Positions 36,984 to 46,896 are shown, counted from the stretch's first letter. The stretch: DNA of 64,000 nucleotides from Veillonella parvula (GCF_036456085.1 NZ_CP138632.1:1097001-1161000), one strand, 5' to 3'. Numbers and translations: made by a program. Notes: generated from the sequence alone by a model not told the origin.

Positions 36984-38330
36984 TTAAGCTTCGATAAGAT
37001 GCTTGTTTCTCCATTTACCGCTATACCAACGATATATAAACAATAAACCTCGCAAGATTTCATCAGCGGCCATGGCAATCCATATACCAACAAGGCCCCA
37101 CCCCCAGTAAATACCAAATAGATACGATAATGGCACGGCGCATAACCACATGCCAAAGATTCCCACTAGCATAGGCGTACGAATATCACCGGCAGCCTGC
37201 AAGCAACCAACCATAACGATATTTATTGCACGTCCTAACTCAAGAAAGATCTCAACTAGTAATACATTATGTGCTAACTCTAGGATTTCCGGAGCCGAAG
37301 TAAACACAGATACAACAAAATCACTAGTCACATAGAAGAATGTAGCAAGACCTACGTTAATAGCAATCGCTAAATACATGGACTTCCATACACGACTAGT
37401 AACCTCCTCTTGGCGTTTAGCGCCCATTAGGAAACCTACGATAACTTGTGAAGCATTGGATAGCGCTATGGTGTATACATAACAAAGCATGGCGATAACA
37501 GATACATAAACTTTAGTATTAATAACTGCTAAGCCTAACATGTTGACCATTTTCATGATCGTAGTTTGAGATAATTGATAGCTCAATGTTTCTCCACCAG
37601 AAGGAACACTAATATGCAATAAAGATTTAACCGTATGCCACGGAAATGGTTTTAAGAATTTAAAGTTTACCTCTAAGGTTAATAATTTCTTAAAAGTATA
37701 TCCAATAATCACGAGCCCTACGACTTTAGATAGCCATGTTGAAATAGAAACACCTAATACACCAAGGCTTGGTATTGGACCATGTCCAAAGATTAATACA
37801 TAGTTTGTTAGAATATGAATGATATTCATCACAAGGGCAATGTACATGGTAACGCGTGTTAATGAGTGACCTCTAAATACGGCTACTAACGCATAATACA
37901 TCGCTTGTATCGGTAGCCCTGCAGCAACGATAGTAGTATATATCGACGTATCACTCATCGTTTCTGGTGGTATACCTAGCCATGTAAAGATCCATTCATG
38001 GCAAGTAATAAAGAATACTGCCGCTATAGATGAAAAGAGAAAATTCATCATTAAGCTGACCGTACATACCTCTGATAGCTTGGACTGGTTTCTCGCTCCT
38101 AAATATTGGGCAATCAAAATCGTCGTAGCTGTACTCATGACGATGATGAGCATAATAAAGATATTTAAAATTTGATTGGCATTAGCTACCGCTGCTACCG
38201 CTTGAGGCGAGTAGTGACTCATCATCAATTGGTCTATATTACCTACTAGCATCTGTAGGAACACTTCAATAAATATAGGCCAGCTCAAAGTCCAGATAGA
38301 TAGACTAATCCCCTTTTCGTATGCTTTCAT
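36984..38330 (-). CDS. MATE-family multidrug/Na+ efflux protein
   Basis: 448 residues from the ATG at 38330 (MKAYEKGISLSIWT), 5-7 nt after AGAGG; the upstream extension runs through a repeat and promoter region. About 12 hydrophobic segments in two MatE halves (about 12-175 and 238-400), with SVPSGGETLSYQLSQT at the start of the second half. It expels cationic compounds in exchange for Na+ or H+ in this family; the substrate is unknown. Two 20-nt direct repeats lie at its transcription start, suggesting local regulation. Confidence 0.9.
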   Translation of the reverse strand: MKAYEKGISLSIWTLSWPIFIEVFLQMLVGNIDQLMMSHYSPQAVAAVANANQILNIFIMLIIVMSTATTILIAQYLGARNQSKLSEVCTVSLMMNFLFSSIAAVFFITCHEWIFTWLGIPPETMSDTSIYTTIVAAGLPIQAMYYALVAVFRGHSLTRVTMYIALVMNIIHILTNYVLIFGHGPIPSLGVLGVSISTWLSKVVGLVIIGYTFKKLLTLEVNFKFLKPFPWHTVKSLLHISVPSGGETLSYQLSQTTIMKMVNMLGLAVINTKVYVSVIAMLCYVYTIALSNASQVIVGFLMGAKRQEEVTSRVWKSMYLAIAINVGLATFFYVTSDFVVSVFTSAPEILELAHNVLLVEIFLELGRAINIVMVGCLQAAGDIRTPMLVGIFGMWLCAVPLSYLFGIYWGWGLVGIWIAMAADEILRGLLFIYRWYSGKWRNKHLIEA

Positions 38331-38340
38331 AAAAACCTCT

Positions 38341-38380
38341 GCAATGAATACGATACAATTGCAATGAATATCATACAATG
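38341..38380 (-). repeat. two 20-nt direct repeats upstream of the MATE gene (operator candidate)
   Basis: GCAATGAATA(C/T)(G/C)ATACAAT occurs twice back to back, at 38341 and 38361, with three mismatches including the last base. The period of 20 nt is close to two helical turns. A TATAAT box (38391-38386) on the minus strand places the likely start of transcription at the edge of the repeats. Confidence 0.6.
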
Positions 38381-38463
38381 TCCTTATTATATCACGTTAT
38401 ATAACCACATGGGACAAATCGCAGAAAGCAATATACTAAATAGTTTTTCATAAAATAGTACAT

Positions 38464-38496
38464 ACAAAAAACGTGCCACCCGAAAGTGACACGTTT
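38464..38496 (-). terminator. intrinsic terminator of korA-korB
   Basis: AACGTGTCAC pairs with GTGGCACGTT on the minus strand, loop about 5-6 nt, followed by TTTT; 40 nt after the korB stop. Confidence 0.85.
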
Positions 38497-38535
38497 CTTT
38501 AATCAGCATCCTACCTAATGGGTACGATACTAATA

Positions 38536-39408
38536 TTATTTAAATTGATTGCAAAGACTATCAAATAATGCTTGGTCAGGTTTTACAACATCTTCAGTCA
38601 ATGGACGAGGATGTGGTCCGCCATTTGCTGCAGCCATTGCTTTTTCAAAGGAAGGTTTAGATGTATTTTGATAGATAAGGCCTGTAACCAAACCATCAGT
38701 ATCACCCAAAGTTTTAAGCGCTGTTGCACGATCTGTTGGGTCATAACCTTCAGGCAATGCTACTAAATGTTCTTTGAACCAATCATAGCTATTGCGTTTG
38801 TTGTATGTAACACATGGGCTAAATACATTGATGAAGGAGAAGCCCTCATGATCCATAGCTTGTTGAATCAAATCAACGAGCTCTTTACGATTCACCATAT
38901 AGCTTTGCGCTACAAATGTAGCACCTGCTGCAATCGCAGTTTCACAAACGGACAATGGAGACTCAAACGCACCATGAGGAGTTGTTTTTGTAACAAAACC
39001 GATGTCAGAACGAGGGGATGCTTGACCTTTAGTCAAACCATATACATGGTTATCCATTACTACATATGTCATGTTTACATTACGTTTAAAAGCATGAATG
39101 GTGTGACCCATACCGATAGCAAACGCATCACCGTCACCGGAAAATGCAATAACTTCTAAGTCTTGGTTAGCAAGCTTAACGCCTTGCGCATAAGGAAGCG
39201 CACGGCCATGAGTTGTATGCGCACCATAAGCATAGAAATAGCCACCGATACGGCTAGAACAACCAATACCGGAAATTACGGCTAATTTTTCTGGTGGAAT
39301 ATTTTTCGCTACTACAGCATCAGTAATCGCCGCTTGAACCCCATAATGGCCACAGCCTGGACACCAGTTAGGACGAATATCATTTCTGTAATCTTTAGCT
39401 GTTGTCAT
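38536..39408 (-). CDS. korB: 2-oxoacid:ferredoxin oxidoreductase, beta subunit
   Basis: 290 residues from the ATG at 39408, which follows the korA stop by one base; AGGAGG lies inside the end of korA. The TPP-binding region is IAFSGDGDAFAIGMGHTIHAFKRN (near 87) with YVVMDNHVYGLTKGQ; RPNWCPGCGHYG carries a cluster-type cysteine pair. The complex oxidises 2-oxoglutarate or a related 2-oxoacid to the acyl-CoA with ferredoxin as acceptor. The Kor label, rather than branched-chain or pyruvate type, is inferred from the two-subunit architecture. Confidence 0.9.
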   Translation of the reverse strand: MTTAKDYRNDIRPNWCPGCGHYGVQAAITDAVVAKNIPPEKLAVISGIGCSSRIGGYFYAYGAHTTHGRALPYAQGVKLANQDLEVIAFSGDGDAFAIGMGHTIHAFKRNVNMTYVVMDNHVYGLTKGQASPRSDIGFVTKTTPHGAFESPLSVCETAIAAGATFVAQSYMVNRKELVDLIQQAMDHEGFSFINVFSPCVTYNKRNSYDWFKEHLVALPEGYDPTDRATALKTLGDTDGLVTGLIYQNTSKPSFEKAMAAANGGPHPRPLTEDVVKPDQALFDSLCNQFK

Positions 39409-39409
39409 A

Positions 39410-41161
39410 TTATAGGACCTCCTTAATCGCATTTTTCACATAACTTTTTGTGAATGGATTACCATCGTATTTCAAGCAGCTAGAAATCTTATGTTTCTTA
39501 TGCATGTTGATTTTAAATAAGTTAGCCAATTGACCAGTTTTATTGTGTTCTACAATAACTACTTTTTTCGCCGCATCAAAGAACGGTTGTAATTGCTTTG
39601 CTGGGAATGGTTTAATTAAGCGCAATTGTAAGTGATTAACTTTAACGCCTTCTTGATCAAATTCAGCAACAGCTTCTTCAATAGCACCACGGCTAGAAGC
39701 CATACCTACAACGAGTACATCTGCTTCGTCGTATTTAGCATTATTCAAGAATGGTTCATAGTTATCAGCTACAGTTTCCAATTTGCGGAAACGTTTATCA
39801 GTTTGCGCTACGTGCATTGTAGGCGCTTCTGCTGGTTTACCTTCTTCATTATGCTCTAAACCTGTGGAAAGGAATAGACCATTTTTCATGCCTGGAATTG
39901 TACGCGGAGAAATGCCATCTTCAGTCAATTCAAAGCGTTTGAAGTAGTTAGGTTGTACCAATTCAGGAAGCTCAGCTTCTTTCATCATTTTACCGCGATT
40001 AATAGGTACGCGGTTCAAATCGAAAGAAGGAACGGATTGTTTATTCAAACCTTGTTGTAAGTCAGGCATAAAGATAACTGGACATTGGTACATTTCTGCC
40101 AAGTTGAAAGCTTTTTGAATTTCATAGAAACATTCTTCAATAGATGTTGGAGAAATTACGATACCAGAGTAGTCGCCATGTGCATTGTAGCAAGCTGCAT
40201 CAATATCGGATTGTTCAACTTTTGTAGCCATACCAGTGGATGGGCCAGAACGTTGAACGTCGATAACAACCATTGGCAATTCAGCCATGGAAGCCATAGA
40301 CAAGGATTCTGCCATCAAGGAAAGGCCTGGACCAGAAGTACATGTAAAGCCACGAACACCTGCGTATACACCACCCATAGCTGTCATACATGCTGCGATT
40401 TCGTCTTCTGTTTGAACAACAGTTGAGCCCAACTTATCCATAGTTTTAATCATGTATTCCATAACTTCGGATGCTGGCGTAATAGGATATGATGCCATGA
40501 AACGGGAGCCTGCTGCAATAGCACCAAGAGCACATGCTTCGTTACCTAATAAGAACATTTGATCTTTCTTACCAGGCGCTGGCAATGTATCGATCTCAAC
40601 ATCGCCTAACTTTTCCATTACAAGGCTATGACCATCATCGAAAGCAGCCAAGTTTTTATCTATAATCTCTTGGGATTTCTTTGCAAATTTCTCAGTAATA
40701 GCATCTTTAAACATCTTAGTATCAAAGCCAAGAAGCGCTACGGACATTCCAAGTGCTACGATATTACGCATCAACAAGGATCCTTGTTTCATTGCTGTTT
40801 CAGAGATAGGCAAAGATAAGCAATTAATCTTTGTACCTTCAAATTTAGAAAAGTCTGGATTAACTTTACTATCACAGATGATATATCCACCATCACGTAC
40901 TTCGGAACCGTGCATATCAACGGTTTCTTGATCAAGGGAAAGCAAGAAGTCTACCCCTTCACCAATGGACATAATTTGTTCCAATGCTACGCGCAATGCG
41001 AATGTAGTATGACCACCTTTGATGCGAGATGCAAATAAACGTTGGCTATACAAAGAGTAGCCTTCTTTAGCAAGGATTGTGGCCATAATTTCGCCGCAAC
41101 TCTCGATACCTTCACCTTGTTGGCCGCCCATTTTCCAGATAAAATCTTTACGTTTTTGCAA
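39410..41161 (-). CDS. korA: 2-oxoacid:ferredoxin oxidoreductase, fused gamma-alpha subunit
   Basis: 583 residues. I chose a TTG start at 41161, 9 nt after AGGAGG; the upstream GTG abuts the Shine-Dalgarno. Residues about 10-180 are the gamma domain (GGQQGEGIESCGEIMATIL), and about 210-580 the alpha domain (GNEACALGAIAAGSRFMASYPITPASEVME, listed here as the family signature, and FTCTSGPGLSLMAESLSMA). It pairs with korB for CoA-dependent 2-oxoacid oxidation in anaerobes. No ferredoxin-like delta subunit is adjacent. Confidence 0.9.
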   Translation of the reverse strand: MQKRKDFIWKMGGQQGEGIESCGEIMATILAKEGYSLYSQRLFASRIKGGHTTFALRVALEQIMSIGEGVDFLLSLDQETVDMHGSEVRDGGYIICDSKVNPDFSKFEGTKINCLSLPISETAMKQGSLLMRNIVALGMSVALLGFDTKMFKDAITEKFAKKSQEIIDKNLAAFDDGHSLVMEKLGDVEIDTLPAPGKKDQMFLLGNEACALGAIAAGSRFMASYPITPASEVMEYMIKTMDKLGSTVVQTEDEIAACMTAMGGVYAGVRGFTCTSGPGLSLMAESLSMASMAELPMVVIDVQRSGPSTGMATKVEQSDIDAACYNAHGDYSGIVISPTSIEECFYEIQKAFNLAEMYQCPVIFMPDLQQGLNKQSVPSFDLNRVPINRGKMMKEAELPELVQPNYFKRFELTEDGISPRTIPGMKNGLFLSTGLEHNEEGKPAEAPTMHVAQTDKRFRKLETVADNYEPFLNNAKYDEADVLVVGMASSRGAIEEAVAEFDQEGVKVNHLQLRLIKPFPAKQLQPFFDAAKKVVIVEHNKTGQLANLFKINMHKKHKISSCLKYDGNPFTKSYVKNAIKEVL

Positions 41162-41170
41162 GAGATTCAC

Positions 41171-41344
41171 CCTCCTTAGGATAAAAATTACACTGCTGAC
41201 AAGAGTCTACCTTACTATGTTAATGTTTTATAGTACGAACCTGTCTTATATCGTCATTGTATCATGTATATTTTAGGTTTACAATGTATCATTTCACATA
41301 ATAATAGGTATAAATTAAGGTATTATAACTAAAAATTATAAGAG
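41171..41344. other. kor upstream region
   Basis: Between the korA start and the truA terminator. It contains two similar boxes, ATTGTATCATGTA near 41256 and AATGTATCATTTC near 41283, of possible regulatory interest, and no RNA gene or ORF that I can support. Confidence 0.3.
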
Positions 41345-41379
41345 AAAAAGGATACCACTTTTTAAGTAGTATCCTTTTA
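41345..41379 (-). terminator. intrinsic terminator of the rpoA-ecf-truA end
   Basis: AAAAGGATACTACTT pairs with AAGTGGTATCCTTTT, loop 3 nt, then TTCTC on the minus strand; about 80 nt after truA. Confidence 0.8.
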
Positions 41380-41456
41380 GTATTTATGCTTATCGTTTTA
41401 TATTCAGACGGCAAAAAAGAGTCTATATAAAATTATATAGAATATTTATTCTCGAA

Positions 41457-42242
41457 TCATCTAAAATATTTATTTCGTAACACCTCTTGTTGTCGCTCCT
41501 CAGTGAAGAATATTTCTTCTAAACATAAACCCTGAGCAGGTGCAGTTTTCCCTATAACACGGCGGTCCTTAGCTACTAAGTACCCTTTAATGTCCTCCAC
41601 CTTACGGCGACCAAGTCCGACATCTACGAGTAATCCCGCAATATTACGCACCATATGGTATAAGAACCCATCACCGACCACAGAAATCGTTACGTGAGCC
41701 CCCTTTGCCTCAACATGGATTCCCAGGATTGTTTTTACAGGATCCGCAGGGGTTGAATTCGTTCCCTTTAGGGTTGTAAAGTCATGCGTACCTACTAGTT
41801 CATTACCTGCAGCCTGCATCCGATCAATATCTAAGGGCTTTTTCACATTCCAATGATACCGCTGCGTCAAAGGATCTGCAATGAGCTGATTATGAATCGT
41901 ATATACATACTCTTTACCGTATATATTCCACCGTGGCTTCCAATCTAGCGGAATTTCTTCCGCTTCTAGAACGACTATATCCTTAGGAATATGAGCTATC
42001 ATAGCACGAGGAATATTTTCTACTGGTATAGTGCCCGACGTTTGAAATGTACAAACTTGAAATTTAGCATGCACCCCCGCATCAGTACGAGAGGCACCAT
42101 AAATTTGAATGGGTTCATTACAAATACGTGATAAACCATATTCCAAACAACCTTGTACCGTTAACCCCTTATCATTAGGTTGCTTTTGATAACCTGCTAA
42201 ATCTGTACCATCATAAGCCACTATGATCCGTATATTTCTCAT
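41457..42242 (-). CDS. truA: tRNA pseudouridine(38-40) synthase
   Basis: 261 residues from the ATG at 42242 (MRNIRIIVAYDG), overlapping the ecfT stop in ATGA. The catalytic aspartate is D54 in GASRTDAGVHA. FLYHMVRNIAGLLVDVG near the C-terminus is also diagnostic. It modifies the anticodon arm of many tRNAs. The gene order ecfA1-ecfA2-ecfT-truA is the Firmicute standard. Confidence 0.96.
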   Translation of the reverse strand: MRNIRIIVAYDGTDLAGYQKQPNDKGLTVQGCLEYGLSRICNEPIQIYGASRTDAGVHAKFQVCTFQTSGTIPVENIPRAMIAHIPKDIVVLEAEEIPLDWKPRWNIYGKEYVYTIHNQLIADPLTQRYHWNVKKPLDIDRMQAAGNELVGTHDFTTLKGTNSTPADPVKTILGIHVEAKGAHVTISVVGDGFLYHMVRNIAGLLVDVGLGRRKVEDIKGYLVAKDRRVIGKTAPAQGLCLEEIFFTEERQQEVLRNKYFR

Positions 42243-43042
42243 AAATCTAACCACCACAATGCGACAAGTACAATAGTTACCAAAACAACAGCGCCAACAC
42301 CAATATAATCGACATAAGTAACTTGTAATTCCTTCATACGCGTACGGTTGACACCACCTCTATAGCAACGCGCTTCCATAGCGATAGCTAATTCATCGGC
42401 CCGTCGAAACGCACTGATAAATAATGGCACTAAAAGTGGCACCATGTTTTTCGCTCGTTGAATAATAGAGCCTGTCACAAAGTCTGCACCACGAGCAGAT
42501 TGTGCTTTCATAATACGATCTGTCTCATCCAATAAGGTAGGAATGAAACGCAACGCAATAGTCATCATCATGGCTAGTTCATGAGCAGGAACACCTATGC
42601 GACGGAACGGATTGAGCAAGTGCTCGATGCCATCAGTTAAGCGAATCGGTGATGTGGTATAGGTCAACAATGAAGAGAACAAGATTAAGAAGATTAATCG
42701 TGCCGCCATTTGAAGGCCCATTGCCACGCCATGATCTGTAATATTAATAATTCCCCATTGGAAAATTGGATTACCTGGCGTCGTAAAAATATGAATACCC
42801 ATGGTAAATACGATGATAATCCAAAGCGGTTTAATGGCAGACCACATCAGGCGTAATGGCAAACGCGATAATAGCATTGCAAAGATGGTGAAACCACCTA
42901 CTATGCCATAGGCTAGTGGAGAATTTGCCAAGAAGATAGCCACTACGAAGATGGTAGTAGCAATAATCTTTGCTCGCGGATCCATGCGATGCAAGAAGGA
43001 ATTCCCTGGGAAGTATTGACCAATAGTAATGTTATTTAACAT
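42239..43042 (-). CDS. ecfT: ECF transporter transmembrane subunit EcfT
   Basis: 267 residues with about six hydrophobic segments. The two coupling motifs that contact the ATPases are visible as AQSARGADF and ARCYRGGVNRTRMK. EcfT joins the shared ATPases to interchangeable vitamin-binding S subunits encoded elsewhere. It overlaps ecfA2 by 11 nt and truA by 4 nt. Confidence 0.95.
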   Translation of the reverse strand: MLNNITIGQYFPGNSFLHRMDPRAKIIATTIFVVAIFLANSPLAYGIVGGFTIFAMLLSRLPLRLMWSAIKPLWIIIVFTMGIHIFTTPGNPIFQWGIINITDHGVAMGLQMAARLIFLILFSSLLTYTTSPIRLTDGIEHLLNPFRRIGVPAHELAMMMTIALRFIPTLLDETDRIMKAQSARGADFVTGSIIQRAKNMVPLLVPLFISAFRRADELAIAMEARCYRGGVNRTRMKELQVTYVDYIGVGAVVLVTIVLVALWWLDL

Positions 43043-43892
43043 GGCTACCTCCCTCTAGAATTGCTTGTACCGCATCATCTACAGACAGTACGCGATTAGA
43101 CACATCAAGGCCTTGTTCACGCAAATATTCCATGGTAACAGACACTGGCGGTACATCTACACCGACAGCCTGTAATTCATCACGATGATTATTAAAGATG
43201 TCCATCGGTTCACCATCGAGAACGATACGCCCTTTATCGAGTACTACAAGACGAGAAGCCATGCGAGAAATATCTTCCATATTGTGAGATACAAGAATTA
43301 CAGTGATTCCCTTTTCTTTATGAAGTCGAATGATTTCTTCAAAGATTTCTTCCCGTCCAAATGGATCAAGACCAGCAGATGGTTCATCGAGCACGAGAAA
43401 ATCTGGGTCCATAGCCACTACGCCAGCAATAGCCACACGGCGCATTTGACCACCAGATAAATGGAATGGAGAACGTTCTGCATATGTGTCATAATCGAGT
43501 CCTACGAACTTCATCGCATCTCGCACACGCTCGTCTACGTCATCAGCACTAAGCCCTAAATTTTTAGGACCAAAGGCGATATCTTGAGCGATGGTTTCTT
43601 CAAACAATTGATGTTCTGGATACTGGAATACCATCCCCACCTTATGACGCATTTTTTTTGCTTCCTCTGTAGAAGCGCTAATATCTACACCATTGACAGT
43701 AACTGTACCAGTTGTAGGATGTAATAGCCCATTTAGATGTTGTACAAAGGTGGATTTACCGGAACCAGTATGACCGATAACCCCTAGAAACTCCCCATTT
43801 TCAATGGTAAGAGATACACCACGAAGCGCAGTCTTTTCAAAAGGGGTGCCCACGCCGTAGGTATATGTAATATTATCTAGTACGATTGCCAT
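43032..43892 (-). CDS. ecfA2: ECF transporter ATPase EcfA2
   Basis: 286 residues. Walker A GHTGSGKST, signature LSGGQMRRVAIAGVV and Walker B FLVLDEPSAGLDP are intact. Its first base overlaps the ecfA1 stop, and its end overlaps ecfT. It forms the heterodimeric motor with EcfA1 for vitamin uptake. Confidence 0.95.
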   Translation of the reverse strand: MAIVLDNITYTYGVGTPFEKTALRGVSLTIENGEFLGVIGHTGSGKSTFVQHLNGLLHPTTGTVTVNGVDISASTEEAKKMRHKVGMVFQYPEHQLFEETIAQDIAFGPKNLGLSADDVDERVRDAMKFVGLDYDTYAERSPFHLSGGQMRRVAIAGVVAMDPDFLVLDEPSAGLDPFGREEIFEEIIRLHKEKGITVILVSHNMEDISRMASRLVVLDKGRIVLDGEPMDIFNNHRDELQAVGVDVPPVSVTMEYLREQGLDVSNRVLSVDDAVQAILEGGSHVK

Positions 43893-44800
43893 TAGTGGGT
43901 TGCCTCCCCTCTTGAAGCATCTGTTGAGTGTATAGCGGATAATTGTTTACCTAACTTTGAGCCTTTAAGGCCCTTTGCTAACTCTTCATTATTAATGATA
44001 CTCTTACCCACTTCATAACCTTTAGCATTCAATTTGAAAGCAATCTCAGAGGCTACCGGTACATCGAGGCCCAGCCCTTTTAAAGTATCTACATGACTAA
44101 AAATTTCACGAGGCGTACCATCATGTAATTTCACACCATTTTTCATAACCACAACTCGGTCTGCCGTAACAGCTTCCTCCATGAAGTGCGTAATATATAC
44201 AATCGTAATGCCCTCTTCCTTATTGAGCTTGTGAACCGTTTCAAGCACTTCGCGGCGACCTTTTGGATCGAGCATCGCTGTTGGTTCATCAAGAACGATG
44301 CAATCAGGCTTCATCGCTAATACACCTGCGATAGCAATACGTTGTTTTTGTCCGCCCGATAATAAATGGGGACCATGTTCTCTATATTCAGTCATATTAA
44401 CAGCAGCTAACGCTGCATCGACACGTTGTCTAATTTCTGCACTAGGAATACCTAAGTTTTCTGGGCCAAAGGCAACGTCCTCCTCTACAACGGCCGCTAC
44501 AATTTGGTTATCAGGATTTTGGAATACCATTCCTACATGTTGGCGAATATTCCAAATATGCGCTTCATCCCGCGTATCAAAGCCACATACATTGATATGA
44601 CCTTCACTAGGTTGTAATAACACATTAAAATGCTTGGCAAGCGTACTTTTACCACTGCCATTAGTGCCAATGATACAAACAAATTCACCACGCTTAATGG
44701 ATAGATTCACATCATCCAAGGCACGTACATCATTGCCGTTTTCATCAGTATAAATATGACTCATATGATTGACCTCAATCATAATGTCTTGTTCATTCAT
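43892..44800 (-). CDS. ecfA1: ECF transporter ATPase EcfA1
   Basis: 302 residues from the ATG at 44800 (MNEQDIMIEVNHMSHIY); the earlier ATG at 44812 overlaps the GAGG Shine-Dalgarno. Walker A GTNGSGKST, signature LSGGQKQRIAIAGVL and Walker B CIVLDEPTAMLDP are present. The C-terminal 35 residues are a polar extension ending in a Ser/Thr-rich tail. Confidence 0.95.
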   Translation of the reverse strand: MNEQDIMIEVNHMSHIYTDENGNDVRALDDVNLSIKRGEFVCIIGTNGSGKSTLAKHFNVLLQPSEGHINVCGFDTRDEAHIWNIRQHVGMVFQNPDNQIVAAVVEEDVAFGPENLGIPSAEIRQRVDAALAAVNMTEYREHGPHLLSGGQKQRIAIAGVLAMKPDCIVLDEPTAMLDPKGRREVLETVHKLNKEEGITIVYITHFMEEAVTADRVVVMKNGVKLHDGTPREIFSHVDTLKGLGLDVPVASEIAFKLNAKGYEVGKSIINNEELAKGLKGSKLGKQLSAIHSTDASRGEATH

Positions 44801-45036
44801 GGATAACCTCATATCTTTCTAGTCAATTTCGTTTCTATGAAAGTAGAACCATTTGCATCTTCTATCATACTCATGTGGTGCATAATCCCCATATTTCAAT
44901 TTATCCTATTAATAGAACTTGAATTTAATAATGTCTTAGATATTATGCAAAAGGTTGACAATACATATTCATCCTTTACGATAACTGCTAACATATTACG
45001 ATATTATACTAGTCGATTGTACCATAAAATTGACAA

Positions 45037-45073
45037 TAAAAAAACGGTGCTGCAACATAAGTTACAACACCGT
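45037..45073 (-). terminator. terminator between rplQ and ecfA1
   Basis: ACGGTGTTGTAAC pairs with GTTGCAGCACCGT, 5-nt loop, then seven T on the minus strand, 11 nt after rplQ. It should separate the ribosomal transcript from the ecf genes; the 230 nt beyond it carry TATAAT-like boxes but no clear promoter. Confidence 0.88.
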
Positions 45074-45083
45074 ATGAGTTTGA

Positions 45084-45419
45084 TTAAACTAACTCGATAA
45101 TAGCCAAAGGTGCAGCGTCACCTTTGCGAAGACCAGTTTTGATTACACGAGTGTAACCACCTTGACGGTCTGCATATTTTGGAGCAATTGTATCAAACAA
45201 TTTTTTTACTACACTTTCATCCATGAGGTATGCAAGAACTTGGCGACGTGCATGAAGATCACCACGTTTAGCCAAAGTTACCATTTGATCAGCTAAAGAA
45301 CGAAGTTCTTTCGCTTTAGCTTCAGTCGTTTCAATACGCTCATATTGGAAGAAAGATGTTAACATGCTACGGAACAACGCTTTACGAGCGGAGCTGTCGC
45401 GGCCTAATTTTCTGTACAT
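45084..45419 (-). CDS. rplQ: 50S ribosomal protein L17
   Basis: 111 residues. [19 protein letters not shown] and the [22 protein letters not shown]-terminal signature are diagnostic. Last gene of the alpha operon, 12 nt after rpoA. Confidence 0.98.
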   Translation of the reverse strand: MYRKLGRDSSARKALFRSMLTSFFQYERIETTEAKAKELRSLADQMVTLAKRGDLHARRQVLAYLMDESVVKKLFDTIAPKYADRQGGYTRVIKTGLRKGDAAPLAIIELV

Positions 45420-45431
45420 TCGTCTTCCTCC

Positions 45432-46436
45432 TTATTCGCCTTTTTGTTTAAGTTGAAAACCACCTGGATGATTATTGAGTTTTTCCTCAATTTCATCGAT
45501 AGATTTTTTACCTAAGTTGCGAACTTTTCCTAAGTCATCAATGGTTTTGTCTAGCAAGTCTGCAATTGTATTAATGCCAGCACGTTTCAAGCAGTTATAC
45601 GCACGAACAGAGAGTTCCAACTCATCGATGGAAATCTTTGCTGGGCCGTCATCTACAGCTGGTTCTTCATTATCGGAACCTACTGGATCTATAACGATAC
45701 CGCCTTCACCAGTGTTTACATCTACAACATCTGCAGAATGCGCTAATTTAGTGAAGTTCCCTAAATAACCAATCATAATGGCAGCAGATTTTGCCACTGC
45801 ATCAGCAGCAGTAATGGAGCCATCAGTCCAAACTTCTAATGTAAGTTTGTCGAAGTCCATTTCATTGCCTACACGAACATCACTCACTTCGTATTTAGCA
45901 CGAAGAATTGGAGAGAAGATGGAATCGATTGGAATACAACCAATAACATCAGTATCTTTTTTATTCTTCGTTGAAGGAACATAGCCTTTACCTCGTTCGA
46001 TTACTACGTCCATTACGAGATGAGCTGTCTCATCCATTGTCGCAATCACGAGTTCAGGATTCAATACTTCTACCTCTGGTGGGAATTGTTCAGCCAAATC
46101 AGCAGCTGTCAATATTCCATCCTTTTGGAAGTCAAAATGAACTTCCAAAGGTAATTGTGCTTCTTCTTCAACTTTGATGCACAATTGCTTTAAGTTAAGG
46201 ATGATATCCGTAACGTCTTCGCGAATACCAGGAATAGTAGAGAATTCATGAAGAACTCCATCAATTTTGATAGAGGTGATAGCTGCCCCATCCAAGGATG
46301 AAAGCAAAATTCTGCGTAAGCTATTACCGAGAGTGATACCATAACCACGATCTAATGGTTCACATACGAACTTACCATAACGACCGCCATCGGCGATGTC
46401 CACTTTCTCGATTTTAAGTTTCTTTTCTTCGCTCAT
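45432..46436 (-). CDS. rpoA: RNA polymerase alpha subunit
   Basis: 334 residues from the ATG at 46436, 9 nt after AGGAGG. The N-terminal assembly domain has YGKFVCEPLDRGYGITLGNSLRRILLSSL (only part quoted as motif: GITLGNSLRRILL). The C-terminal domain (about 262-325, NCLKRAGINTIADLLDK and NLGKKSIDEIEEKL) contacts activators and UP elements. An acidic linker joins them. Confidence 0.98.
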   Translation of the reverse strand: MSEEKKLKIEKVDIADGGRYGKFVCEPLDRGYGITLGNSLRRILLSSLDGAAITSIKIDGVLHEFSTIPGIREDVTDIILNLKQLCIKVEEEAQLPLEVHFDFQKDGILTAADLAEQFPPEVEVLNPELVIATMDETAHLVMDVVIERGKGYVPSTKNKKDTDVIGCIPIDSIFSPILRAKYEVSDVRVGNEMDFDKLTLEVWTDGSITAADAVAKSAAIMIGYLGNFTKLAHSADVVDVNTGEGGIVIDPVGSDNEEPAVDDGPAKISIDELELSVRAYNCLKRAGINTIADLLDKTIDDLGKVRNLGKKSIDEIEEKLNNHPGGFQLKQKGE

Positions 46437-46506
46437 CAGGAACATCCTCCTATATAACACACGTTCATAGTTAATTATAGCACCGTATCATATCGGTCGC
46501 TATAAA

Positions 46507-46896
46507 TTATACACGACGGCGTTTTGGAGGGCGACAACCATTGTGAGGAATTGGAGTTACGTCTTTAATGGAAGTAACTTCAAGACCTGCAGCTTGTAAA
46601 GCACGGATTGCAGCTTCACGGCCGGATCCAGGACCTTTTACGAATACTTCAACAGTGCGAAGGCCATGTTCCATTGCAGCTTTAGCAGCTTGTTCAGCAG
46701 CCATTTGAGCAGCAAATGGAGTGGATTTACGAGAACCACGGAAGCCCAAGCCACCAGCGGAAGCCCAAGACAACGCATTACCGTTTGTATCTGTCAAAGT
46801 TACGATAGTGTTATTGAATGTAGAACGAATATGAGCCGCACCGGATTCAATATGTTTCTTTTCTTTTCTTTTAGTTCTAACAACTTTTTTAGCCAC
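46507..46896 (-). CDS. rpsK: 30S ribosomal protein S11
   Basis: 129 residues. [32 protein letters not shown] and the C-terminal [13 protein letters not shown] are diagnostic. It lies 19 nt after rpsM and 70 nt before rpoA; S4 is absent from this position. Confidence 0.98.
   Translation of the reverse strand: MAKKVVRTKRKEKKHIESGAAHIRSTFNNTIVTLTDTNGNALSWASAGGLGFRGSRKSTPFAAQMAAEQAAKAAMEHGLRTVEVFVKGPGSGREAAIRALQAAGLEVTSIKDVTPIPHNGCRPPKRRRV

Noticed and set aside
45074-45083. Possible separate gene between rplQ and ecfA1 (plus-strand frame 44837-45100)
   Set aside because: It crosses the rplQ terminator and lacks a ribosome binding site; treated as intergenic.
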